Source: an uncultured Roseibium sp.
GTDB taxonomy: Bacteria > Pseudomonadota > Alphaproteobacteria > Rhizobiales > Stappiaceae
DNA length: 64,000 bases
Assembly (NCBI RefSeq): GCF_947499295.1
Contig: NZ_CANMNP010000007.1
Coordinates: 1-64,000, forward strand
Direction: 5' to 3'
Program-made: the position numbers and the translations under genes
The notes under the pieces: generated by a model
Databases searched by the model: none
The model's input: only the letters and a program-made list of their open reading frames with translations
Told to the model about the DNA's origin: nothing
Shown: in pieces, positions 9,022 through 18,311 of the stretch
How the letters are laid out: every line of letters begins with the position of its first letter
Position numbering within the stretch: position 1 is the stretch's first letter

Positions 9022-10602
9022 ATGATAGAGCGTAGCTCGAACCGGGTCGCCAACTTGGCACACTTCTTGACCAAAAACGCGGCCCGGTGGCCTAACCGCG
9101 CGGCAATCATCTGGGAAGACAACACCTGGACCTGGCAGGAACTCGACAGGCGCGTCTCAGCGCTCGCGGCAGCCCTAAGCGATAGATTCGGCATCACCAA
9201 GGGTGACAGCCTTCTCGTTCAGGCGCAAAACTCCAATCAAATGACCGAAATCATGCTTGCTGCCTTTCGTCTTGGTGCGATCTGGGTACCCTGCAACTTT
9301 CGACAAGCCCCTGCGGAGACTGCCTACACTTGCGAGAAATCAAAAGCCAAGGTGATGCTCTGCGACGCAGACTTCGAAGAACAGGCACAAGCCGTCAAGG
9401 CTGCCAATCCGGACGTGCGCGGTATCGTTAGCATTGGAGAAAGCGCCTTTGGCGATTCCTATGAAACCTTGTTAACCAGCCACATGGGAACACAATTTCC
9501 AAATGCACCGGTCGACTACACTGATCCCTGCTGGCTGTTCTTCACATCCGGATCCACCGGCCGGCCAAAAGCGGTGGTCCTGTCGCATGGCCAAATCGGC
9601 TTCGTTGCAGTCAACTACATGACAGACCTGATGCCAGGAACAAACGAAGAAGATGCATCGCTCGTGATAGCACCTCTCTCGCATGGCGCAGGTCTCCAGC
9701 AAATCGCGCAGCTTTCCGCAGGAACGGCACATGTCCTGATGCCAAGAACTGGCTTTAACCCCACAGTCGCTTTCGAACTGATCGAAAAGCACAAGGTCAG
9801 CAACATGTTCACGGTTCCCACTATTGTGAAACGCCTCGTCGAAGACCCGGCTGTCGAGCGCTACGATCATTCGAGCCTTCGTCATGTGATTTATGCCGGA
9901 GCACCGATGTACCGCGAAGATCAGAAGCTGGCTCTCGAGAAGCTGGGCTCTGTTTTGGTCCAGTACTACGGACTTGGTGAAGTGACAGGCAACATAACCG
10001 TCCTGCGCCCTCAGGATCACGTGCAAGAAGACGGCCCTGAGGCACGCATCGGCACTTGCGGTACCGAACGGACCGGAATTGAAGTTTCGATACAGGATGA
10101 AACTGGTGCCTTGTTGCCACCTGGAACAACAGGTGAGGTCTGCGTCATCGGGGCTGCGGTCTGCGCTGGTTACCTGGAAGACGATGCCGCCAATGAAAAC
10201 GCGTTTCGCGACGGTTGGTTTCGAACCGGGGACATCGGTCATATGGACGAAGACAGGTATCTCTATCTAACCGGCCGCGCGTCAGACATGTATATTTCAG
10301 GCGGGTCGAATGTGTACCCAAAGGAAGTGGAGGAAGTTTTGTTGGCACATCCTTCCTTGTCGGAGGTTGCAATTCTTGGCATTCCAGACCCTCAATGGGG
10401 AGAAGTCGGACTTGCGGTGTGTGTGGCCTCAACCAATGCTGAACCGGAAGCGGCAGAATTGAGCGAATTTCTTGCCGGAAAGATCGCCCGATACAAGAGA
10501 CCGCATCGATATTTGTTTATTCAAGCAATGCCCACCAGCGCTTACGGAAAGATCACGAAAAAGCTGGTACGTGAATTTCTGATCGAAAAAGGCTTGATAT
10601 GA
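9022..10602 (+). CDS. AMP-dependent acyl-CoA synthetase/ligase
   Basis: This 526-residue ANL-superfamily enzyme should activate a carboxylic acid through an acyl-adenylate and transfer it to CoA. It has the phosphate loop FTSGSTGRPKAVVLSH (174-189), the A5 motif YYGLGEVTG, the A7 motif GWFRTGDIG, the A8 hinge SGGSNVYPKEVEEVL and a C-terminal acyl-transfer lysine region (YGKITKKLVREF). No transmembrane segment or fused carrier domain is present. Its stop overlaps the next start in ATGA, so it is translationally coupled to a PCC-domain protein. The acid is not predictable; aryl or medium-chain acids are typical of such stand-alone ligases. Confidence 0.88.
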   Translation: MIERSSNRVANLAHFLTKNAARWPNRAAIIWEDNTWTWQELDRRVSALAAALSDRFGITKGDSLLVQAQNSNQMTEIMLAAFRLGAIWVPCNFRQAPAETAYTCEKSKAKVMLCDADFEEQAQAVKAANPDVRGIVSIGESAFGDSYETLLTSHMGTQFPNAPVDYTDPCWLFFTSGSTGRPKAVVLSHGQIGFVAVNYMTDLMPGTNEEDASLVIAPLSHGAGLQQIAQLSAGTAHVLMPRTGFNPTVAFELIEKHKVSNMFTVPTIVKRLVEDPAVERYDHSSLRHVIYAGAPMYREDQKLALEKLGSVLVQYYGLGEVTGNITVLRPQDHVQEDGPEARIGTCGTERTGIEVSIQDETGALLPPGTTGEVCVIGAAVCAGYLEDDAANENAFRDGWFRTGDIGHMDEDRYLYLTGRASDMYISGGSNVYPKEVEEVLLAHPSLSEVAILGIPDPQWGEVGLAVCVASTNAEPEAAELSEFLAGKIARYKRPHRYLFIQAMPTSAYGKITKKLVREFLIEKGLI

Positions 10603-11468
10603 GACGCGGAGTTCCACGGACACTTGATGATATCAAGCACCCTGGACCAATTGCATCTCAACGCAGACCCTCTTTCCCATGCCATGCTGAACCGGTTGCG
10701 CTGTCCTTGTCCGATGGAGGTGGTCTGCTGGAGAAGCTTGGCCAGTGGATCGAAGCGTCAGGCTATCAATCCGCGGTACTTGATCTCGCTGGCGTGGAAC
10801 TCAACGCATTTGACTATGTCATGCCGGATCGTGCGATCGACGACCGGCATGCCGCCTGGTATAGCGACAAACAGGCCTCCGAAGGATCAACACTCATCGA
10901 AGCCGTTGCCATCCTGGGCCTCCGGGACGGCAAGTGGTTTGCGCATATACACGCCTACTGGCATGAAAACGGCAATGTCCATCTCGGCCACCTCCTTCCG
11001 GACAGCGTGTCCCTCGCAAGGAAAGCGGATCTGACCGGATATGGCTTAACGGGAGCTGGTTTCGAAGCCGAATACGACCTCGAAACTGAGTTTACGCTTT
11101 TCCGCATCAAGCCATCGCAAACCATCGTCGCCCCCTCCACTCCTCCGAACGCTCTCATCACAACGCTGGCACCATTTGAGGATCTTCACGACAGTATCTG
11201 CGATCTCGCTTCGACTATTGGGGCCAACACCTTCAAGGTTGTCGGTCTCGGCAGTCTCGCAGGTGCTGAATTCACATCGTCGCCGCCCATGACAGGCCTT
11301 ATCTCTGAAATCCTCTTGCAATCAGGTAGTGGCTGCGAACCCAATCAAGGCCAACGGATTCAGATACGCTGCATAGATCTCGACGGAAAGCTCCATCAAG
11401 GAGTTGCACAGCCCGGTGGGTGCCCGACCCTCGTAACCTGCGAATTGCTGCTGATTTCAACTGACTGA
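10599..11468 (+). CDS. Protein with two PCC/DUF296-like domains
   Basis: The 289-residue protein appears to contain two copies of the PCC (DUF296) fold. The first (about 55-170) includes AILGLRDGKWFAHIHAYW and HLGHLLPDS, with histidines in the positions where family members bind a metal. The second (about 183-287) includes TFKVVGLGSLAGAEF and a diverged end (LHQGVAQPGGCPTLVTCELL) that has lost the usual GHL motif. Stand-alone bacterial PCC proteins are small trimeric proteins of poorly known function. Here the gene is translationally coupled (ATGA) to an acyl-CoA ligase, so a role with the ligase substrate or product is inferred. No DNA-binding AT-hook is present. Confidence 0.65.
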   Translation: MRRGVPRTLDDIKHPGPIASQRRPSFPCHAEPVALSLSDGGGLLEKLGQWIEASGYQSAVLDLAGVELNAFDYVMPDRAIDDRHAAWYSDKQASEGSTLIEAVAILGLRDGKWFAHIHAYWHENGNVHLGHLLPDSVSLARKADLTGYGLTGAGFEAEYDLETEFTLFRIKPSQTIVAPSTPPNALITTLAPFEDLHDSICDLASTIGANTFKVVGLGSLAGAEFTSSPPMTGLISEILLQSGSGCEPNQGQRIQIRCIDLDGKLHQGVAQPGGCPTLVTCELLLISTD

Positions 11469-11528
11469 AACACGTTCTAAAGCCGTAATTGATGAAAGCC
11501 GTTCAATTCCGAGAAAACGGCGGCAATA

Positions 11529-11543
11529 GAACAGTAAGAGAAC
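11529..11543 (+). promoter_or_regulatory. LexA box 1 upstream of lexA
   Basis: A perfect alphaproteobacterial LexA site, GAAC-AGTAAGA-GAAC, lies 97 bp before the lexA start. It is in line with a second perfect site 28 bp further down. Confidence 0.75.
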
Positions 11544-11551
11544 ATTTACCC

Positions 11552-11580
11552 TTGCAGAACACAATAGGAACAGCTAAGGT
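11552..11580 (+). promoter_or_regulatory. Putative lexA promoter
   Basis: TTGCAG (11552-11557) and TAAGGT (11575-11580) are separated by 17 bp, and the spacer carries most of LexA box 2. The -10 match is weak (3 of 6), so the assignment leans on the position of the operator and on the same arrangement seen at 43681-43709. Confidence 0.5.
11557..11571 (+). promoter_or_regulatory. LexA box 2 upstream of lexA
   Basis: A perfect GAAC-ACAATAG-GAAC site sits inside the spacer of the putative lexA promoter, so bound LexA would block RNA polymerase. This is the expected autorepression of lexA. Confidence 0.85.
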
Positions 11581-11595
11581 GTTCTCGATTTGTAC
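11581..11595 (+). promoter_or_regulatory. Possible third LexA half-matching site
   Basis: GTTC-TCGATTT-GTAC matches the inverted form GTTC-N7-GTTC with one mismatch in the second half. It overlaps the expected transcription start of lexA. It could add cooperativity or be chance. Confidence 0.4.
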
Positions 11596-11625
11596 CAGTC
11601 CGATTCTAGGTCAGGGGTAACCGTT

Positions 11626-12348
11626 ATGTTGACGCGCAAGCAGTACGAACTGCTCATGTTCATTCATGAAAGACTGAAGGAAACTGGTGTTCCACCGTCC
11701 TTCGATGAAATGAAGGACGCGCTGGACCTGCGTTCCAAGTCTGGTATCCATCGGCTCATTACGGCTCTTGAGGAACGCGGCTTTATTCGTCGCTTGCCGA
11801 ACAGGGCCAGAGCCATGGAAGTTGTCCGCCTTCCGGACTCAATTGCTCCCGGCCTTGGGGCTCCACGACCACGTGGAAGTTTCTCACCCGAAGTCATTGA
11901 GGGCTCGCTTGGCAAGGGAGAAGGCGCCAAGTCTCCTTCTCCCGCTCCATCTGTTCCTGAAGTCGCAGGCACAGAAATACCTGTTATGGGCCGGATCGCC
12001 GCCGGTGTTCCGATTGAAGCAATTCAGAACCACAGTCATTCAATCACTGTCCCTCAAGAGCTTCTCGGCAAGGGCGAACACTACGCACTGGAAGTGCGCG
12101 GTGACTCTATGATCGAAGCCGGCATTCTTGATGGTGACACGGTCCTTATTCGTCGGACAGATTCAGCTGACAGCGGTGACATTGTCGTTGCACTGGTTGA
12201 CGATGAGGAAGCAACATTGAAGCGACTTCGCAAAAAAGGTGCGTCCATTGCACTCGAAGCCGCAAATCCAGCTTATGAGACCCGAATTTTCGGACCGGGG
12301 CGTGTTCGTGTTCAAGGACGTCTCGTTGCTTTGTTTCGCCAGTATTAG
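11626..12348 (+). CDS. lexA: LexA SOS repressor / autoprotease
   Basis: The 240-residue LexA is read from the ATG at 11626, which gives the canonical [10 protein letters not shown] start; an in-frame GTG-type extension of 12 codons is not supported. It has an N-terminal winged HTH (about 1-70), a long linker typical of alphaproteobacteria (about 70-115), the self-cleavage site A126-G127 in GRIAAGVP, catalytic S161 (RGDSM) and K199 (ATLKR). LexA represses DNA-damage genes until activated RecA triggers its cleavage. Two perfect and one imperfect LexA site precede the gene, showing autoregulation. It is convergent with comEC, with 24 bp between the stops. Confidence 0.96.
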   Translation: MLTRKQYELLMFIHERLKETGVPPSFDEMKDALDLRSKSGIHRLITALEERGFIRRLPNRARAMEVVRLPDSIAPGLGAPRPRGSFSPEVIEGSLGKGEGAKSPSPAPSVPEVAGTEIPVMGRIAAGVPIEAIQNHSHSITVPQELLGKGEHYALEVRGDSMIEAGILDGDTVLIRRTDSADSGDIVVALVDDEEATLKRLRKKGASIALEAANPAYETRIFGPGRVRVQGRLVALFRQY

Positions 12349-12372
12349 ATCATACGGTCGTTACTAACGGCT

Positions 12373-14802
12373 TCACTTGGCTTTCGAGGTCAGGTTTGCG
12401 CGCGTCATTTCTCCCATTTGGTGCCAGGGTCTTGGTGCCTCTGGAATTGCGAAAATCATTTTTGAGACGATGGTGGTTGCGGCTTGGGTGTCACGCCTGT
12501 CTGTGCCATCAATCTTTTGATTTCCGGTTTCAGCGGTGTGCTGCTGCTTGTCAGGCAATTTGTCGTCACGCGCCGTTGCTTGCGCAGACAGCCAAATAGA
12601 CACCGCCCCTCGCCTGGCTCTCGTTTCTGCATCAATAACAATGGCTGCTCGGCAACCATCTGGAACGATTAAATCGGTCATGATCAGATCGGCAAATTGG
12701 CAATCCTGAAATAAAGCGTCCGCATGCCGAGGAAATGCAATTGAAACAGGCACTTCGACGTTTTGACCGTTCGGCAATTGATCGACTGGCGCATGCGCTC
12801 TGATCACACATCCTGATTGATCGCAGTTCCGCTGGGGCGATTTCATCTTGCGCGATTTAATCGCAGACACGGAAACCCCTTCCTTTTGAAGCCAGAGTTC
12901 TGTCACGAAGGAAGAACGGTTGACTGATAGGTTCAAGAAACCGTTTTCGTCGCGAGCCGCAACTCTCGAACCCGAAGACGCGATTTGAATATCGGGAGGC
13001 CGAGACAAGAAAATCAGGAGTATCGCCAGGGCAAATGGCGCTGCTGAAAACAAACGCCACCGCCCCGGCACCAGAAGAACCAGAAACAGCGCACTTATCA
13101 AAAACAGGGTAGGCAACGCGGAGAGATTACCGACGGTCCCTGTATCGCCCCCCAGAGCTGCAGTGAATTCTGAAATATCAAGCAACCAGGAAATGCCAAT
13201 CGACATAAAGGCAAGAGGAATTGCGGCCAGTCCGAATGGCATTAGGATGAGCGCAAGAACACCCATAGGCATGACCAGCAATGAAAAGACAGGCATTCCG
13301 AGCATATTGCCAACCACGCCAAAGGGCGCAATCCGGCCGAAATGGTGTGCCCCGACAATCCCCGTTGCAAGTCCGGCAACAACTGCTGTTACAAGCAGAC
13401 CGAAGGACCACTTTCCCAAAGAAGCAAAGATCCTTGGCAGCAAGCCAACACGAACGTCTTTCTTCCAGCTCTCTTTGTCTCGACTGCGCCAAAGCTCATA
13501 GACGGCGACAAGGCAAATGACAGCAGAGAAGGACATTTGGAACCCGGGAAAAAACAAGCGTTCTGGTGAAATCAACAGAAGCAGAAATCCGGCAAGAGCA
13601 ACGCTTCTAAGCGTCAAACCACGACGGCCTACCAAAACCCCAAGAAAGACAAGTCCGATCATCACAAATGAGCGCTGAGTTGCGACGGCCGCGCCGGAAA
13701 TGAGCAAATAACCAACCGCGGCGCATAGCGCAGTTGCCGCCGCCCATTTGTGAATGGGCCATCTGAGTGCAAGCGGTTGAAACAGCGAAAGCAACAACAA
13801 AACCGCGCCAAATGCACCCCCTGCGAAAAGAGCCATATGCAATCCGGAAATTGCCAGGATGTGAGCCAATCCTGCTGCGCGAAGTGCTTCCTCTTGCACC
13901 TCGGTGATACCGCTTCGGTCCCCCACAAGGAGGGCAACAACAAGGGCAGTTTCCGGGCCCTGCCCCATCACAGTTTTAATCTTGTCTGCAATACCTTCGC
14001 GCAGGTTCTGAACCAGTGCTCTGGCTTGGATCGTCAGTGGCGTATTGTCAGATGCCAAGACCTTTGAAGGCCCATAGCCAAACCCCGTCGCACCAATTTG
14101 GGAATAGAAGGCTCGATAAGAAAAATCATAGCCCCCAGGCATCACTGGTCCTGCCGGAGGAAAAAGCCTCCCCCGCAGTTCGACCATTTGCCCCGGTCTG
14201 GCAATGTCGCCTGCCGGCACCCGCATCCGAACCTTTTTGGGAAATCCAAGGTCCGATCGCGTTCGATCATTGACGGTTTCAACTTGCAGCAGCAGCCGAA
14301 CACCGCGCGCATTGACCTGTCGCTCAAGAACAAACCCGGTCAACGTGACATTCATCATTTCAGAGAGTTTTGGGGCCGCGACCGTGGCTGTCCTGACGCT
14401 GGCAACAGTCAAACCGGAAACCAGCGCCAGAAGGAGCAGAACAAACCTGCTTAAAGACCCTCGCCGGGAAATTCGGTAAACAGCACCCATTGCAAAAAGC
14501 GTAAGCGCAGTGAGCAAGATCCTATTGGGCTCAGCCGGCAAAATCTTGTAGATCGCAATTCCTGCAGAAAATGCGAAGCAGCACCACAAAAGCCCCTGAT
14601 CTTCCCAGGTGCGGCTCTGAACGACGCCGGACTTTTTTGACGTGAGCGCCGCCAGAACCGCCCAGGCGGACTGAGCCTTGTCCATCCGGCCCCTGCGGGA
14701 TTGGTGAGGTTCGTTTTCGAGTAATTGGGTTTGAGATGCAGGATGCGAAGCCGCTGAATTGCGGCTCAGTTTTTTTTCGGGCGGTGTTTGCTGCTGCACC
14801 AC
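12373..14802 (-). CDS. comEC: ComEC/Rec2-family DNA-uptake channel
   Basis: The 809-residue polytopic membrane protein has an N-terminal cytoplasmic extension (about 80 residues), two or three early helices with a DUF4131 OB-like periplasmic domain (about 95-260), and the Competence domain (about 285-560) with motifs such as GDRSGIT and LAISGLHMALFAGG. ComEC forms the inner-membrane channel for single-stranded DNA in natural transformation. The C-terminal part lacks a recognisable metallo-beta-lactamase HxHxDH motif, as in many alphaproteobacterial homologues, so any nuclease activity is probably absent here. No other competence genes are in the window. It is divergent from gltX. Confidence 0.9.
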   Translation of the reverse strand: MVQQQTPPEKKLSRNSAASHPASQTQLLENEPHQSRRGRMDKAQSAWAVLAALTSKKSGVVQSRTWEDQGLLWCCFAFSAGIAIYKILPAEPNRILLTALTLFAMGAVYRISRRGSLSRFVLLLLALVSGLTVASVRTATVAAPKLSEMMNVTLTGFVLERQVNARGVRLLLQVETVNDRTRSDLGFPKKVRMRVPAGDIARPGQMVELRGRLFPPAGPVMPGGYDFSYRAFYSQIGATGFGYGPSKVLASDNTPLTIQARALVQNLREGIADKIKTVMGQGPETALVVALLVGDRSGITEVQEEALRAAGLAHILAISGLHMALFAGGAFGAVLLLLSLFQPLALRWPIHKWAAATALCAAVGYLLISGAAVATQRSFVMIGLVFLGVLVGRRGLTLRSVALAGFLLLLISPERLFFPGFQMSFSAVICLVAVYELWRSRDKESWKKDVRVGLLPRIFASLGKWSFGLLVTAVVAGLATGIVGAHHFGRIAPFGVVGNMLGMPVFSLLVMPMGVLALILMPFGLAAIPLAFMSIGISWLLDISEFTAALGGDTGTVGNLSALPTLFLISALFLVLLVPGRWRLFSAAPFALAILLIFLSRPPDIQIASSGSRVAARDENGFLNLSVNRSSFVTELWLQKEGVSVSAIKSRKMKSPQRNCDQSGCVIRAHAPVDQLPNGQNVEVPVSIAFPRHADALFQDCQFADLIMTDLIVPDGCRAAIVIDAETRARRGAVSIWLSAQATARDDKLPDKQQHTAETGNQKIDGTDRRDTQAATTIVSKMIFAIPEAPRPWHQMGEMTRANLTSKAK

Positions 14803-14934
14803 CTGCTCATCCTTCCATCACCTAAAGAAACGGGCAAGTGCCTATTTAGCCTTGCCAATGCCTGTGCTAAGACCGCGCCACCTTCAAAGGCGCGACCTGC
14901 GCCGTTATCTTGACAGAGACTTTTAATTAGCACC

Positions 14935-16359
14935 ATGGCACAAGACATCGTCACGCGTTTTGCTCCTTCGCCGACCGGCTTTCTACACATTGGCGGCGCT
15001 CGCACCGCATTGTTCAACTGGCTGTTTGCCAAGCATTTTGGCGGAAAAATGCTGCTACGGATCGAAGATACCGACCGTGCCCGCTCCACGGATGAAGCCG
15101 TTGAAGCCTTGATTGACGGTCTCGGATGGTTGGGCCTTGACTGGGACGGAGATCCCATTTCTCAGTTTTCCCGCGTTGGACGTCACGGCGAAATCGTCGA
15201 ACAGATGGTGGCAAACGGTTCAGCCTATCGCTGCTATTGTTCGCCGGAAGAGGTTGATGCCATGCGCGAAAAGGCGCGGGCTGAAGGTCGTCCGCCCCGC
15301 TACGATGGCACCTGGCGCGATCGTGATCCATCAGAAGCGCCAAAGGACATCGCACCGGTCGTTCGCCTCAAAGCGCCACAGTCCGGCGAGACCGTCGTCG
15401 AGGATCTGGTCCAGGGCCGAGTTGTCATTCCAAACAAGGATTTGGACGATTTTGTCATCATGCGATCGGATGGCACACCGACATATATGCTTGCCGTGGT
15501 CGTCGACGATCATGATATGGGAATCACGCATATCATCCGCGGTGTCGATCACCTGACAAATGCCGCCAGGCAAACTCTGGTTTTCCAAGCGCTTGATTGG
15601 GAAGTCCCTGCCATGGCGCATATTCCACTTATTCACGGGCCTGATGGCGCGAAACTGTCAAAACGCCATGGAGCAACCGGAGCCGAAGCCTATCGTGCCA
15701 TGGGTTATCTCCCGCAGGCTATGCGCAACTATCTTGCGCGTCTTGGCTGGAGTCATGGCGACGAAGAAATCATGTCGCTCGACGACATGATAAAGTGGTT
15801 TGGCTTGGATGCTGTTGGCCAGTCCGCCGCCCGCTTCGACTTCAAGAAACTTGAGAATCTCAACGGGCACTACATGCGCGCAACACCGGACCAGGAGTTG
15901 CTGGAGCATTGGAAAATCTATCTTCAGCATGCTGAAGACGGCGCTGCAGTATTGAATTGGCTTGCTTCACCAGACAAGGAAAGCGTATCGCTCGCGGCTC
16001 TACCAGGTCTAAAGGAACGGGCCAAAACGCTGGTTGAGCTCACCTCAAGCGCTTCTTATCTCTGGCGCCAGCGCCCTCTCGATTTTGACGAAAAGGCGCA
16101 GAAAATCCTCAGCGATGAAGCAAAGAGCATCTTGAAAGACCTTCACGGTGTTTTGACGGCAGCCAATGAATGGAGCGCTGAGCCTCTCGAAACCTCCGTA
16201 AAAGCCTACGCAGAGCATAAAGAACTGAAACTCGGAAAGGTCGCACAGCCGCTGCGTGCAGCCCTCACCGGCCGCGGGACTTCACCGGGAATTTATGATG
16301 TCCTTGTTGCACTGGGCCGTGATGAATCGCTGGCCAGAATTCAGGATCAGACGGTCTAA
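14935..16359 (+). CDS. gltX: Glutamate-tRNA ligase
   Basis: The 474-residue class I aminoacyl-tRNA synthetase charges tRNA(Glu), and in bacteria lacking GlnRS also tRNA(Gln). The HIGH-type motif [12 protein letters not shown] (near residue 20) and the KMSKS-type motif [10 protein letters not shown] (near 240) are both intact. The ligand segment around RCYCSPEE and the anticodon-binding alpha-helical cage at the C-terminus are also present. Its start is divergent from comEC, 132 bp away. A second gltX is common in this group but cannot be checked here. Confidence 0.95.
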   Translation: MAQDIVTRFAPSPTGFLHIGGARTALFNWLFAKHFGGKMLLRIEDTDRARSTDEAVEALIDGLGWLGLDWDGDPISQFSRVGRHGEIVEQMVANGSAYRCYCSPEEVDAMREKARAEGRPPRYDGTWRDRDPSEAPKDIAPVVRLKAPQSGETVVEDLVQGRVVIPNKDLDDFVIMRSDGTPTYMLAVVVDDHDMGITHIIRGVDHLTNAARQTLVFQALDWEVPAMAHIPLIHGPDGAKLSKRHGATGAEAYRAMGYLPQAMRNYLARLGWSHGDEEIMSLDDMIKWFGLDAVGQSAARFDFKKLENLNGHYMRATPDQELLEHWKIYLQHAEDGAAVLNWLASPDKESVSLAALPGLKERAKTLVELTSSASYLWRQRPLDFDEKAQKILSDEAKSILKDLHGVLTAANEWSAEPLETSVKAYAEHKELKLGKVAQPLRAALTGRGTSPGIYDVLVALGRDESLARIQDQTV

Positions 16360-16595
16360 TTGACGCAGTAATACGGATTGGGGTCGCCCAAAGCGGTTTA
16401 ACGGCGGCTCCGGCATTCCCGGCAAATTGGTCTTTGACCAAAGGGTTATGCCGGCCAACTTGCGGCAGTGCAGTAAATGGGCTACGCAGGACGCGAAAAT
16501 TTCTCCAGTGCCGCTCGGCAGCAGGAACCGATCTCGTCGGTTTGCTAGCCATTCACTAGAGTTGCACACCCGGACAACGCAAAGGGGTTTTCTGT

Positions 16596-17888
16596 ATGGC
16601 CGACAACAACGCCAAGCTAAACGTCGGTGGTAATAGCCACGATTTCGACGTCCTTGACGGATCCATCGGGCCGTCGGTAGTGAACATCGCGTCCTTGTAC
16701 AAGGACACAGGCATGTTCACCTACGACCCGGGCTTCACTTCAACCGCATCTTGCGAGTCAAAAATCACCTACATCGACGGTGATGAAGGCACGTTGCTTT
16801 ACCGTGGCTATCCAATCGAGCAACTCGCCGACCATGGCGACTTTCTGGAATCCTGCTACCTTCTGCTCTACGGCGAACTGCCGACCAAGGCGCAGAAAGA
16901 CGACTTTGTGCACCGTGTGACCTACCACACGATGATCCATGAGCAGATGAACCGCTTCTTCTCCGGTTTCCGCCGCGACGCGCACCCCATGGCAATCATG
17001 GTTGGTACCGTCGGTGCGTTGGCAGCGTTTTATCATGACTCCACAGACATCACAGATCCGCACCAGCGCATGGTTGCGTCGCTGCGCATGATCGCCAAGA
17101 TGCCGACAATCGCGGCAATGGCCCACAAATACCACGTGGGACAACCATTTGTTTATCCGCGCAACGATCTCGGTTACTCGGCAAATTTCCTGCACATGTG
17201 TTTCGCCGTACCTTGTGAAGAATACAAGGTGAACCCGGTCCTCGCGCGGGCAATGGACCGGATCTTTATCCTTCACGCAGATCACGAACAAAACGCATCG
17301 ACTTCGACCGTGCGCCTCGCCGGATCTTCAGGTGCGAACCCGTTTGCATGCATTGCCGCAGGTATTGCATGTCTTTGGGGCCCTGCGCACGGTGGCGCGA
17401 ATGAAGCCGCGCTCAACATGCTTTCCGAAATCGGGTCGGTAGATCGCATTCCGGAATTCGTAGCGCGCGCAAAGGACAAGAATGATCCTTTCAGACTGAT
17501 GGGCTTCGGTCACCGTGTCTATAAGAACTATGATCCCCGGGCACGGATCATGCAGAAGACGACCCATGAAGTTCTGGGCGAATTGGGCATTAAGGACGAC
17601 CCGCTGCTCGACGTAGCGATGGAACTGGAAAAAATAGCGCTGAACGACGAATATTTCGTCGAAAAGAAGCTCTATCCGAACATCGACTTCTATTCCGGTA
17701 TTACGCTTCGCGCGCTCGGCTTCCCGACAAACATGTTCACTGTGCTCTTTGCGCTCGCGCGTACTGTTGGCTGGATCGCACAGTGGAAGGAAATGGTCGA
17801 GGACCCGTCCCAGCGTATCGGCCGTCCGCGGCAGCTCTACACAGGCGCAACGAAACGCGACTACCTGCCAATTGATCAACGTCGCTAA
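16596..17888 (+). CDS. gltA: Citrate synthase (type II, TCA cycle)
   Basis: The 430-residue protein is the typical length of the NADH-sensitive hexameric bacterial citrate synthase. It condenses oxaloacetate with acetyl-CoA at entry to the TCA cycle. The citrate synthase signature [14 protein letters not shown] with a catalytic histidine, the other active-site histidine segment [11 protein letters not shown], and the aspartate in NIDFYSGI are present. The ATG is preceded by AAGGGG. A 236-bp gap separates it from gltX, so it probably has its own promoter. A strong terminator follows at 17939-17971. Confidence 0.96.
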   Translation: MADNNAKLNVGGNSHDFDVLDGSIGPSVVNIASLYKDTGMFTYDPGFTSTASCESKITYIDGDEGTLLYRGYPIEQLADHGDFLESCYLLLYGELPTKAQKDDFVHRVTYHTMIHEQMNRFFSGFRRDAHPMAIMVGTVGALAAFYHDSTDITDPHQRMVASLRMIAKMPTIAAMAHKYHVGQPFVYPRNDLGYSANFLHMCFAVPCEEYKVNPVLARAMDRIFILHADHEQNASTSTVRLAGSSGANPFACIAAGIACLWGPAHGGANEAALNMLSEIGSVDRIPEFVARAKDKNDPFRLMGFGHRVYKNYDPRARIMQKTTHEVLGELGIKDDPLLDVAMELEKIALNDEYFVEKKLYPNIDFYSGITLRALGFPTNMFTVLFALARTVGWIAQWKEMVEDPSQRIGRPRQLYTGATKRDYLPIDQRR

Positions 17889-17938
17889 GACGACCTGAGA
17901 ATCGCCGTTGTGCCAACGCACGATGAGGCCATCAAACA

Positions 17939-17971
17939 GGGTGTTTCCGATCTCCGGAAACACCCATTTTT
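17939..17971 (+). terminator. Rho-independent terminator of gltA
   Basis: An 11-bp perfect stem (GGGTGTTTCCG / CGGAAACACCC) with a 5-nt loop is followed by ATTTTT, 50 bp after the gltA stop. Confidence 0.9.
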
Positions 17972-18311
17972 CTGAGCTTCTCCCAAAGGAAAGAAACTGT
18001 CTGCAAGAAATAGTTTTTCACCTTGGAATGTTGAAACAAGTAAAAATTTCATACGACAGCTTTTCGCACCCGTTGCTCAAGACATATTGACACTAAATCG
18101 ACACCCCGAAAACAGACCCCTGTTATTTTCCAGAAATATTCTTTTACTAATTTGTTAGTGTTATGCTTTACTGAAACAACATTAGTATTTTTCTATACTA
18201 GAAGTAGTAGTTTTAGAAATCATTCTACATTTACAAATAATAAGGAAACACAGACTAGCTTTCTTGAAAGTAAGTTTGCGCAATTCGCGCTGAGGACTTC
18301 AAGGGGTTGAA
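17972..18311. other. AT-rich leader region of the chemoreceptor gene
   Basis: This 340-bp stretch between the gltA terminator and the chemoreceptor start holds no credible ORF. It is strongly AT-rich around 18100-18240 and contains one good promoter-like match (18171-18199), leaving an untranslated leader of about 105 nt. Confidence 0.5.
18171..18199 (+). promoter_or_regulatory. Putative sigma-70-type promoter of the chemoreceptor
   Basis: CTGAAA (18171-18176) and TATACT (18194-18199) are spaced by exactly 17 bp in the AT-rich region before the chemoreceptor gene. The match is by eye only. Confidence 0.4.

Noticed and set aside
9472..10242. 256-codon minus-strand ORF antisense to the acyl-CoA ligase
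   Set aside because: The sense strand carries all ANL motifs; the antisense frame has none.
14910..14915. TTGACA just before gltX
   Set aside because: The matching -10 would fall at or after the start codon, so it cannot be a normal gltX promoter.
16427..16441. 15-bp palindrome TTGGTC-TTT-GACCAA before gltA
   Set aside because: Symmetry alone; short, and no known regulator or promoter elements line up with it.
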